From: JBQTJJ01 sp052387235
GTDB taxonomy: Bacteria; Actinomycetota; Acidimicrobiia; Acidimicrobiales; GCA-2861595
DNA length: 29,682 bases
Assembly: GCA_052387235.1 (NCBI GenBank)
Contig: JBQTJJ010000053.1
Span: 1 to 29,682 of the forward strand
Direction: 5' to 3'
Positions 1-7,952 of the stretch are shown here, in pieces. Made by a program: the position numbers and the translations under genes. Position 1 is the stretch's first letter; each line of letters starts with the position of its first letter. The notes under the pieces are model-generated. The model had not been told where the DNA came from and ran no database searches. It saw nothing but the letters and a program-made list of their open reading frames with translations.

Positions 1-37
1 CGACCCAGTACAGCGACTCGGCGATCCGGCTCAGCAC
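1..37 (-). CDS. Alpha-E domain protein, N-terminal fragment (runs off window)
   Basis: Only the first 12 codons lie in the window. Read on the minus strand from GTG at 37, they give MLSRIAESLYWV, the typical beginning of alpha-E (DUF403) proteins, which usually start with a LSR.A.SLYW.GRY-like helix. The start overlaps the stop of the ATP-grasp gene by 7 bases (GTGCTGA), so the two are translationally coupled. In this family's usual neighbourhood, alpha-E, ATP-grasp and transglutaminase genes occur together and are predicted to make or process a peptide-like product. The call rests on a short match plus strong context. Confidence 0.75.
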   Translation of the reverse strand, partial: MLSRIAESLYWV

Positions 38-1611
38 GGCCTGCCACCCGCCTGCTGCTGCTGGGCCACCTGCGTCGACGCCGGGCCCGCCTCGGGCCGG
101 GTGGCGGCGTGGCGCACGGGGGTGGCGGGACCGGTGGCCACGAGCTGGGACGGCGTCGCCGCCCCGCCGTCGGGTCGCACGTCGCTGGCAGCCAGGACCC
201 AGGTGTCCTTGGACCCGCCGCCCTGGCTCGAGTTCACCACCAGGCTGCCCTCCCGCAGAGCCACGCGCGTGAGGCCCCCGGGGACCACCCACACCCGCTC
301 GCCGTCGTTGACGGCGAACGGGCGCAGGTCCACGTGCCGGGGCCGGAGCCGGTCGCCCACGTGGGTGGGCGACGTGGACAGCTGCACAACCTCCTGGGCG
401 ATCCAGCCGCGGGGGTCGGCCACGATGGCCTCGCGGGCCCTGGCCAGCTGCTCGTCGCCGGCGGCGGGGCCGATCACCAGGCCGTAGCCGCCCGAGCCGT
501 CCACCGGCTTCACCACCAGCTGGTCCAGCCGGGGCAGGACCGAGTCCAGCTGGTCCGGGTCCTCGAGCCGGTAGGTGGGGACGTTGGGCAGGACGGGCCG
601 CTCGCCCAGGTAGTACTCGATCATGGCCGGCACGTAGGTGTAGACGAGCTTGTCGTCGGCCACGCCGTTTCCCACGGCGTTGGCGATGGTGACGGTGCCC
701 GCTCTCGCCGCGTTGAGGATGCCGGGGCAGCCCACCACCGAGTCGCTGCGGAAGTGCAGGGGGTCGAGGTAGTCGTCGTCCACCCGGCGGTACACGACGT
801 CGACGCGCTGCTCGCCCTCGGTGCTGCGCATGTAGACCCCGTTGTCCCGGCACACCAGGTCCCGCCCCTCCACCAGCTCGACGCCCATCTGCCTGGCCAG
901 GAAGGCGTGCTCGAAGTAGGCCGAGTTGTAGACGCCGGGGGTGAGCAGGACGACGGTGGGCTCGCCCGTGCCGCCGGGGGCGGCCGCCCGCAGGGCCTCG
1001 AGCAGGCGGGCCGGGTAGCTGTCGACGGGCCGGACCCGGTGGCTGGCGAACAACTCAGGGAAGACGCGGGCCATGGTGCGGCGGTTCTCGATGACGTAGG
1101 AGATGCCCGACGGCGTGCGGATGTTGTCCTCGAGCACGTGGAACCGCCCGTCGCCCCGCACCAGGTCGACGCCGGCCACGTGGACCCGGACCCCGTTGGG
1201 GGGCTGGACGCCGTGGGCGGGCCGGTGGAAGTGGGAGGCCGTGGTCACGCAGCGCCGGGGGACGACGCCGTCCCGGAGGATCTGGCCGTCGCCGTACACG
1301 TCGTCCAGGAAGGCCTCGAGGACGCGGACCCGCTGGGCCACCCCGGCCTCGATCAGGGCCCACTCCTCGGCCGACAGCACCCGGGGGCACAGGTCGAGGG
1401 GGAACAGCCGCTCCTCGCCCGAGGAGGAGAAGGTGATGCCCTGGTCCCGGAAGGACCGGTCCCGGGCCACGCAGCGGTCGGCGAACTCGTCGGCCGACAG
1501 CGACTGCAGGGCCTGGTGCAGGGCGGCGTAGCTCGGGCGGGGCATCCCCTCGCCGTCGAGCATCTCGTCCCAGCCCGACGCGCCGGCGTAGTCGTCGAGG
1601 AGGTCGGCCAC
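31..1611 (-). CDS. Circularly permuted ATP-grasp protein (DUF404/DUF407 type)
   Basis: A 526-residue protein of the circularly permuted ATP-grasp family, expected to be a cytoplasmic ATP-dependent carboxylate-amine ligase; the substrate is unknown. Family landmarks are in order: the LEDNIRTPSGISYVIENR segment near 160-177, LTPGVYNSAYFEHAFLA near 223-239, VYRRVDDDYLDP near 273-283, the nucleotide-binding VVKPVDGSGGYG loop at 366-377, and VDLRPF...VVPGGLTRVA near 427-451. The last 45 residues are low-complexity and probably a disordered tail. Translation starts at GTG 1611, with a G-rich ribosome site just upstream. The alpha-E gene follows with overlap, and a transglutaminase gene diverges on the other side. 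Comparative studies of amidoligase gene clusters predict that these three families work together in peptide ligation or modification; mycobacteria carry a similar set. The family call is firm; the reaction is not known. Confidence 0.92.
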   Translation of the reverse strand: MADLLDDYAGASGWDEMLDGEGMPRPSYAALHQALQSLSADEFADRCVARDRSFRDQGITFSSSGEERLFPLDLCPRVLSAEEWALIEAGVAQRVRVLEAFLDDVYGDGQILRDGVVPRRCVTTASHFHRPAHGVQPPNGVRVHVAGVDLVRGDGRFHVLEDNIRTPSGISYVIENRRTMARVFPELFASHRVRPVDSYPARLLEALRAAAPGGTGEPTVVLLTPGVYNSAYFEHAFLARQMGVELVEGRDLVCRDNGVYMRSTEGEQRVDVVYRRVDDDYLDPLHFRSDSVVGCPGILNAARAGTVTIANAVGNGVADDKLVYTYVPAMIEYYLGERPVLPNVPTYRLEDPDQLDSVLPRLDQLVVKPVDGSGGYGLVIGPAAGDEQLARAREAIVADPRGWIAQEVVQLSTSPTHVGDRLRPRHVDLRPFAVNDGERVWVVPGGLTRVALREGSLVVNSSQGGGSKDTWVLAASDVRPDGGAATPSQLVATGPATPVRHAATRPEAGPASTQVAQQQQAGGRPC

Positions 1612-1700
1612 GCCCCCATCGTGCCAGCCGCTGATTACCAGGGCGTTACGTCCGGCCCGGAGAGGAGGTTGGGGGGCGGCCGGCGGGGGAGGATGGGGGC

Positions 1701-2552
1701 ATGCGGATCCGGGTGGGGTGCTGCTTCGTCCACACCACCGGCGCCCCGGTGCCGACGGTGTGGCAGGTCCGCCCCCGCCCCGACGGTCCCCACCGGGTCG
1801 TGCAGTCGACGTGGCGGACCGAGCCCGAGGCGGCCACCACGAGCTACGTCGACCGCTTCGGCAACCTGTGCGACCGCCTGCTGCTGCCGGCCGGGCCCAG
1901 CACGGTCCGGTTCGACGCCCTGGTCGAGGTGCCCGACGGGCCGGACGAGGTCGACGCCGCCGCCGCCCAGGTGCCCGTCGAGTCGCTCCCCGACGACGTC
2001 CTCGTGTACCTGCTGCCTTCCCGTTTCTGCCTGCCCGACCTGCTCTTCGACCAGGCCTGGGGGACGTTCGGCTCCACCCCGCCGGGCTGGGCCCGGGCCC
2101 AGGCCGTCACCGACTGGGTCCACGACCGGGTGAGGTTCGACTACCTGGCCACCTCGCCCGCCACCACCGCCGTCGACGTGTGGGAGCGGCGCACCGGCGT
2201 GTGCCGCGACTTCGCCCACCTCGGCGTGACCCTCTGCCGGGCCCTGAACATCCCGGCCCGGTACGTCTTCGGCTACCTGCCGGACATCGGCGTGCCGCCG
2301 TCCGGCGACCCGATGGACTTCTGCGCCTGGATGGAGGTGTGGCTGGGCGGCCGCTGGTGGACCTTCGACCCCCGCAACAACCAGCGCCGGGTGGGCAGGG
2401 TCCTCGTCGGGCAGGGCCGGGACGCGGTGGACGTGGCCATGCTCACCAACTACGGGGCGGCCCGCCTCGACTCGATGACGGTGTGGGCCGAGGCGGCCGG
2501 CGCCGGCGCCGCCCCGCCCTTCAGCTCCCCGGCGCCTCCCCCATCTCCCTGA
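1701..2552 (+). CDS. Transglutaminase-like cysteine protease-fold protein
   Basis: A 283-residue protein with a bacterial transglutaminase-like core. The N-terminal part, about 1-110, resembles the beta-rich domain that precedes the core in this family. The core has TDWVHDRVRFDY near 137-148, the nucleophile in RRTGVCRDFAHL (Cys168), and MDFCAWMEVWLGGRWWTFDPRNN from 205, with the acid at Asp223. At the position usually taken by the catalytic histidine, this protein has Cys208 (codon TGC). The family tolerates variation there, so activity is uncertain. No signal peptide is visible. Start ATG 1701 follows a purine-rich GGGGGAGG site. The gene diverges from the ATP-grasp gene, as in related clusters, which suggests it cleaves or transfers the product of the ligase. 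Its 3' end overlaps the convergent 83-residue gene by 32 bases; the last 15 or so residues are proline-rich. Confidence 0.88.
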   Translation: MRIRVGCCFVHTTGAPVPTVWQVRPRPDGPHRVVQSTWRTEPEAATTSYVDRFGNLCDRLLLPAGPSTVRFDALVEVPDGPDEVDAAAAQVPVESLPDDVLVYLLPSRFCLPDLLFDQAWGTFGSTPPGWARAQAVTDWVHDRVRFDYLATSPATTAVDVWERRTGVCRDFAHLGVTLCRALNIPARYVFGYLPDIGVPPSGDPMDFCAWMEVWLGGRWWTFDPRNNQRRVGRVLVGQGRDAVDVAMLTNYGAARLDSMTVWAEAAGAGAAPPFSSPAPPPSP

Positions 2553-2772
2553 GGGCGGTGCCGAGCGCCGCCCGCAGGCGCCGGGCGCTCTCCGGGGCCA
2601 GGTGGCCCACGACGCCGGCGCCGGGGCTGCCCTCCTCCTCCAGGGTCAGCTCCACCCGGAGGTCGCCGCACTCGTCGCAGTCGTCGAAGGCCGCCACCGC
2701 CCACGCCGTGCGGGCCCGCTCGGGGTCACCGCCGGGATGGTCGTCCAGCCCGTAGCCGGCCAGCTTCTTCAT
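2521..2772 (-). CDS. Hypothetical protein, 83 aa, CDEC motif
   Basis: An 83-residue acidic protein that I do not recognise. It has an N-terminal MKKLAGYGLDDHPG segment, then AWAVAAFDDCDECGDLRVELTLEEE, which looks like two beta strands around a CDEC cysteine pair (residues 32 and 35), then a helix ESARRLRAALGTALREM. Its composition is ordinary for a small folded protein, unlike the Arg/Pro/Gly-rich shadow frames. The start ATG at 2772 lacks a clear ribosome site but overlaps, as ATGA, the stop of an 18-codon ORF (2825 to 2769), so coupled translation is possible. The gene converges on and overlaps the transglutaminase gene. The Cys pair might bind metal or form a disulfide; that is speculation. 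Confidence 0.55.
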   Translation of the reverse strand: MKKLAGYGLDDHPGGDPERARTAWAVAAFDDCDECGDLRVELTLEEEGSPGAGVVGHLAPESARRLRAALGTALREMGEAPGS

Positions 2773-2838
2773 GCGGGCCGGAGGCCGGCCGGGCGGTCGT
2801 CGATGCGGTCGTGGTGCCGGCCCATGGCGCCAGTCTCG

Positions 2839-2844
2839 TACGAT
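2839..2844 (+). promoter_or_regulatory. Probable -10 element before the lipocalin-like gene
   Basis: TACGAT ends 9 bases before ATG 2854. It lies in an 8-bp palindrome, TCGTACGA (2836-2843), so a weaker element, TACGAG, also faces the minus strand, ending 9 bases before the ATG of an 18-codon ORF. No -35 match was seen. Confidence 0.4.
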
Positions 2845-2853
2845 CCGCGCCCG

Positions 2854-3627
2854 ATGGCAGATCCCGCCGCCGGCGCCGACCCCGGCTGGGAGCGCCGCCA
2901 CCCCGGCGGGCCCGAGTCGTGGTCGTTCGACTTCGTCTCGGCCGGCGGGGGCGTGGGCGGGTTCGTGGCCCTCACCATCTGGGCCCGGCCCCGCCTGGCC
3001 TGGTACTGGGCCGCCCTGGTCGGCCGGCGCCGGCCGTACCTGCTGGTGCGGGACCTGGAGGTGGCGCCGCCCCGCTCGCCGGCGTCGCGGGAGATCCGCT
3101 CCGAGGCCCTGTGGGCCGACGTGCACTGCGAGACGCCCCACGACCACTGGTCGCTCGGGCTGGAGGCGTTCGGGGTGGCCCTCGACGACCCCGAGGTGGC
3201 GCTGGGCGACGAGCGGGGCCACCGGACCGGCCTGGGCCTCGACCTGGAGTGGGAGGCGGCGGGGCCGGTGGTGGGCGGGGCCGGCTCGTACGGCCAGCCC
3301 TGCGCCGTGCACGGGGAGGTCCTCGTGGGCGGCGGCGGGGGCGAGGTCGAGACGCTGGCCCTCGACGGGCACGGCTGGCGGCGTCATGCATGGGGTGAGG
3401 CGGTCGACTGGTTCGGCCCGTCGCGGTGGGTGGGGGGCCGGCTCGACGGCGGGGAGCCGTGGTCGGGCGAGGGCCCGGAGGCCGCCGACGTGGCCGTGCT
3501 GCACCGGGCCCCGCTGCGGCTCGAGCTCGGGTCGCGGCGGGCCACCCTCGAGCGGGCCCTGTGCCGCTTCCGCACCCCGGCCGGCGACGCCGGGCTCGGG
3601 TGGTCCGAGGTGGTCGTCCCGGTCTGA
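2854..3627 (+). CDS. Hypothetical protein, possible lipocalin-like (CrtC/AttH/DUF7064-type) fold
   Basis: A 257-residue protein rich in beta-strand segments and tryptophan, with no signal peptide or membrane segment. HDHWSLGLEAFGVALDDPE near 91-109, LGLDLEWEA near 128-136, YGQPCAVHGEV near 147-157 and GHGWRRHAWGEAVDW near 175-189 resemble the pattern of AttH/CrtC-like lipocalin folds, in which a G.R.HSWG..DW-like motif sits on the second beta barrel. I infer that family from motifs only. Such proteins bind or hydrate hydrophobic small molecules; no substrate can be named here. Start ATG 2854 is preceded by TACGAT ending 9 bases upstream and no ribosome site, so a leaderless or nearly leaderless transcript is likely. 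The long upstream in-frame extension lacks coding character. Confidence 0.6.
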   Translation: MADPAAGADPGWERRHPGGPESWSFDFVSAGGGVGGFVALTIWARPRLAWYWAALVGRRRPYLLVRDLEVAPPRSPASREIRSEALWADVHCETPHDHWSLGLEAFGVALDDPEVALGDERGHRTGLGLDLEWEAAGPVVGGAGSYGQPCAVHGEVLVGGGGGEVETLALDGHGWRRHAWGEAVDWFGPSRWVGGRLDGGEPWSGEGPEAADVAVLHRAPLRLELGSRRATLERALCRFRTPAGDAGLGWSEVVVPV

Positions 3628-3642
3628 GCCGGGGCGCGCCGG

Positions 3643-5247
3643 TCAGGGCTGGGGCTGGAGCGGCGGGGCGAACGGCGTCAGCAGGACGTGCAGGGTGGCC
3701 TCGTCGATGACGCCGGTGGCGGGCAGGCGGGCCGCCTCCTGGTAGGCCCGCACCGCCGCCGCCGTGGACTCGGCCCAGACCCCGTCGATCGGCGCGATGA
3801 AGCCGAGGCTGGAGAGCAGGGTCTGGTACGCCTTGATCTGCCCCGGTGTGTAGCGCGCCGGGTCGCCCACCGGGAGCCGGAACTCGGCCGCGTCCTTGAT
3901 GGCGGTCCAGGCCTCGTGGTCGGCGTGCTGCCAGGACCACCAGGACACGCCCGCCGCCCCCAGCTTGTCGCCGGCCTGCATGAAGCGGATCAGCTCCTCC
4001 CGCGACGGCACCCCGGGCGGGCCACCCTCGGCCGAGCCGTCGTAGGCCTGGCCCACCGGGAGGATCGGCTTGCCGTAGGCGGCGAGGTCGCGCAGGGCGC
4101 CGGCCAGGTGGTTGGCCGGGTCGGCTCCGAGCCAGTACACCATCGGCGCGATGGCGTCGAAGGCCGCCACCAGGTCGGCGAACGGGTAGGCCTTCAGGGC
4201 CGGGTTGGGGCGGGGCACGCAGGCGATCAGGGGGTAGTTGGGGCCCACCGCCCGCCGCAGCGCCACCCCGAAGTGCTTGCCGGTCTGGGGGGTGATGTTC
4301 ACGCCCATGCTGCGCAGCTCGACGTCGGCGGCGTACCCGTCGACCCGGTGCCCGTCGGGCGTGAGGTAGCTGATGGCCTGGACGGCCCGGGCCACGTCTG
4401 CGTCCACGTTGTCGAGGTAGGGGAAGTCCCAGGCGTAGACCCGGATGTTGTTGGCGTGGGCCAGCGGCAGGAGGCGGTCGAGGAAGGGGCCGGCGTAGAA
4501 CCCCTGGTCGAGCGACGCGGTCCGCACGTAGAGGTGGGTGAGGCCCACCTCCTTGGCCCGGGCCACGATGGTCTCGGCGCTCCCGCCCTCCACCTGGTCG
4601 GCCAGCCAGATCCACATGCCCTTGCCCACCGGGAGGGCGCCCCGCTGGGCCGGGATGGTGCGGTCGGCGGCCGGCGCCGCGGCCGGCGGCGCGGCCTCGA
4701 GGAGGGGGGCGGCCGGCGCGGCGCCGCCCACCGTGTCGGTGGCGAGGCCCCGCACGGCCCGGGCCGCCTCGGTGCCCTGGAGGGCGGCGAGGGCCTGGGC
4801 CTGGACGTGCCCGCCCTGGACCAGCCGCTCGAACACGAGGGTGTCGCCGGTGGTCCGCAGGTTGGCGCCGGTGGCGAGGGCCAGGACGCCCAGCACGGCG
4901 GCGGCGGCGCCGGTGCGACGGGCCACGCGGAGCTGGACGGCGGGGGAGAGGGACAGGCGGGTGCGGCGCCGGACCGAGCAGTCGGGCGACACGAGGGTGA
5001 CGGCGGCCAGCTGGTGCCGGACGGCTGCGGCGCCGGTCGACGCCCTCCGCCGGGCCGGGGTGGTCCGGCGGTGCACCCGGCCCGAGGAGCGCGACGTCCA
5101 TCCCAGGAACGCCAGCTCGGCCAGGAAGAAGATGCGCACCGGGCGGGGGGCGCAGAGCGCCTTGCGCCGCACCCACGCCTCCCAGCCGGCCCGAGGCGGG
5201 CTCGACCGTGGTGTCGTCCGATGCCTGCCCGCCTCCGCCGCCGCCAT
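3643..5247 (-). CDS. Secreted or anchored TIM-barrel glycoside-hydrolase-like protein with C-terminal peptidoglycan-binding domain
   Basis: From ATG 5247 this is 534 residues. The N-terminal 170 residues are basic and hold a short hydrophobic stretch FFLAELAFLGW and a longer one GAAAAVLGVLALATGA, suggesting one membrane anchor. An Ala/Pro-rich linker follows. From GKGMWIWLADQVEGG the core resembles TIM-barrel glycoside hydrolases: LTHLYVRTASLDQGFY, NNIRVYAWDFPYLDN, VDGYAADVELRSMG, FDAIAPMVYWLG and GAAGVSWWSWQHA fit successive barrel strands. The end has a PG_binding_1 repeat (YTPGQIKAYQTLLSSLGF...PATGVIDEATLHVLL). The role is probably at the cell wall; the sugar substrate is unknown. ATG 5247 has a GGGGGA site upstream and high third-position GC follows it. 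GTG 5331 and GTG 4992 are alternatives, so the start is uncertain, while the frame and stop are firm. Confidence 0.75.
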   Translation of the reverse strand: MAAAEAGRHRTTPRSSPPRAGWEAWVRRKALCAPRPVRIFFLAELAFLGWTSRSSGRVHRRTTPARRRASTGAAAVRHQLAAVTLVSPDCSVRRRTRLSLSPAVQLRVARRTGAAAAVLGVLALATGANLRTTGDTLVFERLVQGGHVQAQALAALQGTEAARAVRGLATDTVGGAAPAAPLLEAAPPAAAPAADRTIPAQRGALPVGKGMWIWLADQVEGGSAETIVARAKEVGLTHLYVRTASLDQGFYAGPFLDRLLPLAHANNIRVYAWDFPYLDNVDADVARAVQAISYLTPDGHRVDGYAADVELRSMGVNITPQTGKHFGVALRRAVGPNYPLIACVPRPNPALKAYPFADLVAAFDAIAPMVYWLGADPANHLAGALRDLAAYGKPILPVGQAYDGSAEGGPPGVPSREELIRFMQAGDKLGAAGVSWWSWQHADHEAWTAIKDAAEFRLPVGDPARYTPGQIKAYQTLLSSLGFIAPIDGVWAESTAAAVRAYQEAARLPATGVIDEATLHVLLTPFAPPLQPQP

Positions 5248-5425
5248 CACCGTCCCCCGGGGCCCCGGAGCGCCGGCCGTCGCCGCTCCCGGTCGTCGTG
5301 GACGGTGTCGCCAGCCGCCCCTGCACCCCACCTGGGTTGAAGGTTCGGCGCCCCCCGCCGGTTTCCTGCCGGACCTCCCGAAGGTGCCGGCCCAAGTGGC
5401 TGTTACCCCCCAAACCGCCCGCGGG

Positions 5426-6145
5426 TCAGATGCGGTCGGTGAGGATGGCCCGCTTCACCTCCTGGATGGCCTGCGTCACCTTGATGCCCCGGGGGCAGGC
5501 CTCGGTGCAGCTGAAGGCGGTCCGGCACCCCCAGGCCCCCGAGCGCTGGTTCAGGATGTCGAGACGCTGCTCGCCGGCCTGGTCCCGGCTGTCGAACACG
5601 AACCGGTGGGCGTTCACGATGGCGGCCGGGCCCACGTAGCCCTGGTTGGGCCAGAACACCGGGCAGGCGGTGGTGCAGGCGGCGCAGAGGATGCACTTGG
5701 TGGTGTCGTCGTACCGGGCGCGGTCCTCGGGCGACTGCAGGCGCTCGGTGTAGCCGGGGTCGTCGGTGTTCACCAGGTAGGGCAGCACCGAGCGGTACTG
5801 GGCGAAGAACGGTTCCATGTCGACCACCAGGTCCTTGATGACGGGAAGGCCCCGGATCGGCTCGACCGTGACCCGGCCGCCGTCCGGGCCGGCCGCGTCC
5901 TGCACCAGCTCGATGCAGGCCAGGGCGTTGGCGCCGTTGATCATCATGGCGTCGGAGCCGCACACGCCGTGGGCGCACGAGCGCCGGAAGCTGAGGGTGC
6001 CGTCCTGCTCCCACTTCACGGTGTGGAGCACGTCCAGCACGCGGTCGGTGGGCGCCGCCTTCACCGCGAAGTCCTGCCAGTGGGGCTTGGAGTCGGAGTC
6101 CGGGTTGTAGCGCTTGACCCGCAGCTCCACGTCGACGAGGGCCAT
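5426..6145 (-). CDS. sdhB: Succinate dehydrogenase iron-sulfur subunit
   Basis: A 239-residue protein carrying all three iron-sulfur sites of SdhB. The [2Fe-2S] ligands are Cys57, Cys62, Asp65 and Cys77 in SCAHGVCGSD...ALAC; an Asp at the third position is also found in E. coli SdhB. The ferredoxin part has C151-x2-C154-x2-C157 with Cys217 for the [4Fe-4S] cluster, and Cys161, Cys207 and Cys213 for the [3Fe-4S] cluster. It passes electrons from SdhA flavin to quinone at the membrane. The start overlaps the sdhA stop by one base (TGATG), so the pair is one operon. No sdhC or sdhD follows: the next gene on this strand is the hydrolase, 178 bases on. Confidence 0.97.
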   Translation of the reverse strand: MALVDVELRVKRYNPDSDSKPHWQDFAVKAAPTDRVLDVLHTVKWEQDGTLSFRRSCAHGVCGSDAMMINGANALACIELVQDAAGPDGGRVTVEPIRGLPVIKDLVVDMEPFFAQYRSVLPYLVNTDDPGYTERLQSPEDRARYDDTTKCILCAACTTACPVFWPNQGYVGPAAIVNAHRFVFDSRDQAGEQRLDILNQRSGAWGCRTAFSCTEACPRGIKVTQAIQEVKRAILTDRI

Positions 6146-7893
6146 CAGTACTTGCGCTCCATGGGGAGGTAGTCGCCGGCCGCCACCGGCTTGTAGGACA
6201 GCGCCACCGAGCCGTCCTCGCGGCGGGTGGCGAGGGTGTGGCGCATCCAGTTGGCGTCGTCGCGCAGGGTGTGGTCGGTCCGGAAGTGGGCGCCCCTGCT
6301 CTCGGTCCGGGCCCGGGCGCTGGCGGCGGTGGCCTCGGCCAGGTCGAGCAGGTAGCCCAGCTCCAGGGCCTCGGTGAGGTCGTAGTTGAAGGTGGGGCCC
6401 TTGTCGTCGATGGTGACCTCCCGGTAGCGCTCCTGGAGGTCCCGGAGCGAGTCCAGGGCCGAGGCCAGCAGCTCCTCGTTGCGGAACACGAACGCCTTGT
6501 CGGTCATCGTCGCCTGCAGGTCGGCGCGCACGGCCCCGACCTTCTCGGCGCCGGCGCCGGCCCGCATGCGCTCGATGCGCTCGGTGACCTCGTCGGCGGC
6601 GCCGGCCGGGAGGGGCGGGAGGTCGGCGGCGGCGGCGAAGGCGGCCATGGCCCGCCCGCCCCGCTTGCCGAAGACCACGATGTCGAGCAGCGAGTTGGTG
6701 CCGAGCCGGTTGGCGCCGTGCACGCTCACGCAGGCGCACTCGCCCGCCGCGTACAGGCCCGGGTAGACGGTGCCGGCGCCGTCGACCGTGACCTCGGCGT
6801 CCACGTTGGTGGGGATGCCGCCCATGGCGTAGTGGGCCGTGGGCTGGATGGGGATGGGGGCGGTCTTGGGCTCGATGCCCAGGTAGGTCCGCACGAACTC
6901 GGTGATGTCGGGCAGCTTCTCGTCGATCTGCTCGGGTGGCAGGTGGGTGAGGTCGAGGTACACGGCGTCGGCCGCCTCGCCCGCCCCCCGGCCCTCCTGG
7001 ATCTCGGTCTGGATGGCACGCGACACCATGTCCCGGGGCGCCAGGTCCTTCACGGTGGGGGCGTAGCGCTCCATGAACCGCTCGCCGCCGGCGTTGCGCA
7101 GGATGCCGCCCTCGCCCCGGGCCGCCTCCGACAGCAGGATGCCCAGCTTGTAGATCCCGGTGGGGTGGAACTGGAAGAACTCCATGTCCTGCATCGGGAT
7201 GCCCCGGCGGTAGAGCAGGCCGGGACCGTCGCCGGTGAGGGTGTGGGCGTTGGACGAGACCTTGAACATCTTGCCGAAGCCGCCGGTGGCGAAGAGGGCG
7301 GCCTTGGTGTTGAACACGTGGAGGTCGCCGGTGGCCAGCTCGTAGGCCACCACCGCCGCCACCCGGCCCTCGGCCAGGGCCACGTCGAGGACCTGGAACT
7401 CGTTGAAGAAGGTCACGCCCCGGGCCACGCACCGCTGGAACAGGGTCTGCAGGATCATGTGGCCGGTGCGGTCGGCCGAGAAGCAGGCCCGGCGCACCGG
7501 CGCCTCGCCGTGGTTGCGGGTGTGGCCGCCGAACCGGCGCTGGTCGATGCGGCCCTCGGGGGTGCGGTTGAACGGCAGCCCGAAGTGCTCCAGCTCGATC
7601 ACGGCGTCGATGGCCTCGCGGCACATGATCTCGGCCGCGGGCTGGTCCACCAGGTAGTCGCCCCCCTTGATGGTGTCGAAGAGGTGCCACTCCCACGAGT
7701 CCTCCTCCACGTTGGCCAGGGCCGCGCACATGCCGCCCTGGGCCGCGCCGGTGTGGGACCGGGTGGGGTAGAGCTTGGTGAGCACCGCCGTGCGGCACCG
7801 GCCCGAGGTCTCGATGGCGGCCCGCAGGCCGGCGCCCCCGGCGCCCACGATCACGGCGTCGTAGCGGTGCTGGTGGACCTTCACGGCGGCCAT
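6145..7893 (-). CDS. sdhA: Succinate dehydrogenase flavoprotein subunit
   Basis: A 582-residue flavoprotein that oxidises succinate to fumarate in the citric acid cycle and respiratory complex II. The Rossmann motif GAGGAG is at 17-22, and YPTRSHTGAAQGGM holds the covalent FAD site at His47. QFHPTGIY, HYAMGGIPT and GECACVSVHGANRLGTNSLLD are standard SdhA/FrdA signatures. The length is normal. The start ATG 7893 is 59 bases from the divergent MoxR-like gene, so a promoter must lie in 7894-7952, but I saw no convincing -10 for sdhA. Complete sdh operons often begin with sdhC and sdhD upstream; here they are absent, so the anchors must be elsewhere or lost. Confidence 0.97.
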   Translation of the reverse strand: MAAVKVHQHRYDAVIVGAGGAGLRAAIETSGRCRTAVLTKLYPTRSHTGAAQGGMCAALANVEEDSWEWHLFDTIKGGDYLVDQPAAEIMCREAIDAVIELEHFGLPFNRTPEGRIDQRRFGGHTRNHGEAPVRRACFSADRTGHMILQTLFQRCVARGVTFFNEFQVLDVALAEGRVAAVVAYELATGDLHVFNTKAALFATGGFGKMFKVSSNAHTLTGDGPGLLYRRGIPMQDMEFFQFHPTGIYKLGILLSEAARGEGGILRNAGGERFMERYAPTVKDLAPRDMVSRAIQTEIQEGRGAGEAADAVYLDLTHLPPEQIDEKLPDITEFVRTYLGIEPKTAPIPIQPTAHYAMGGIPTNVDAEVTVDGAGTVYPGLYAAGECACVSVHGANRLGTNSLLDIVVFGKRGGRAMAAFAAAADLPPLPAGAADEVTERIERMRAGAGAEKVGAVRADLQATMTDKAFVFRNEELLASALDSLRDLQERYREVTIDDKGPTFNYDLTEALELGYLLDLAEATAASARARTESRGAHFRTDHTLRDDANWMRHTLATRREDGSVALSYKPVAAGDYLPMERKY

Positions 7894-7939
7894 CGTGGCA
7901 CGGCCGGCGCGCCCCGGCCGTCACCGGGCGGGGCGGACG

Positions 7940-7945
7940 TAGGCT
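7940..7945 (+). promoter_or_regulatory. Leaderless-type -10 element of the MoxR-like gene
   Basis: TAGGCT is followed by exactly 7 bases and ATG 7953. There is no Shine-Dalgarno sequence in between, so the transcript probably begins at the start codon. Confidence 0.6.
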
Positions 7946-7952
7946 CTCGCCC

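Noticed and set aside
2972..5413. An 813-codon minus-strand frame across the hydrolase gene
   Set aside because: It is Arg/Pro/Gly-rich and out of frame with the hydrolase and peptidoglycan-binding motifs.
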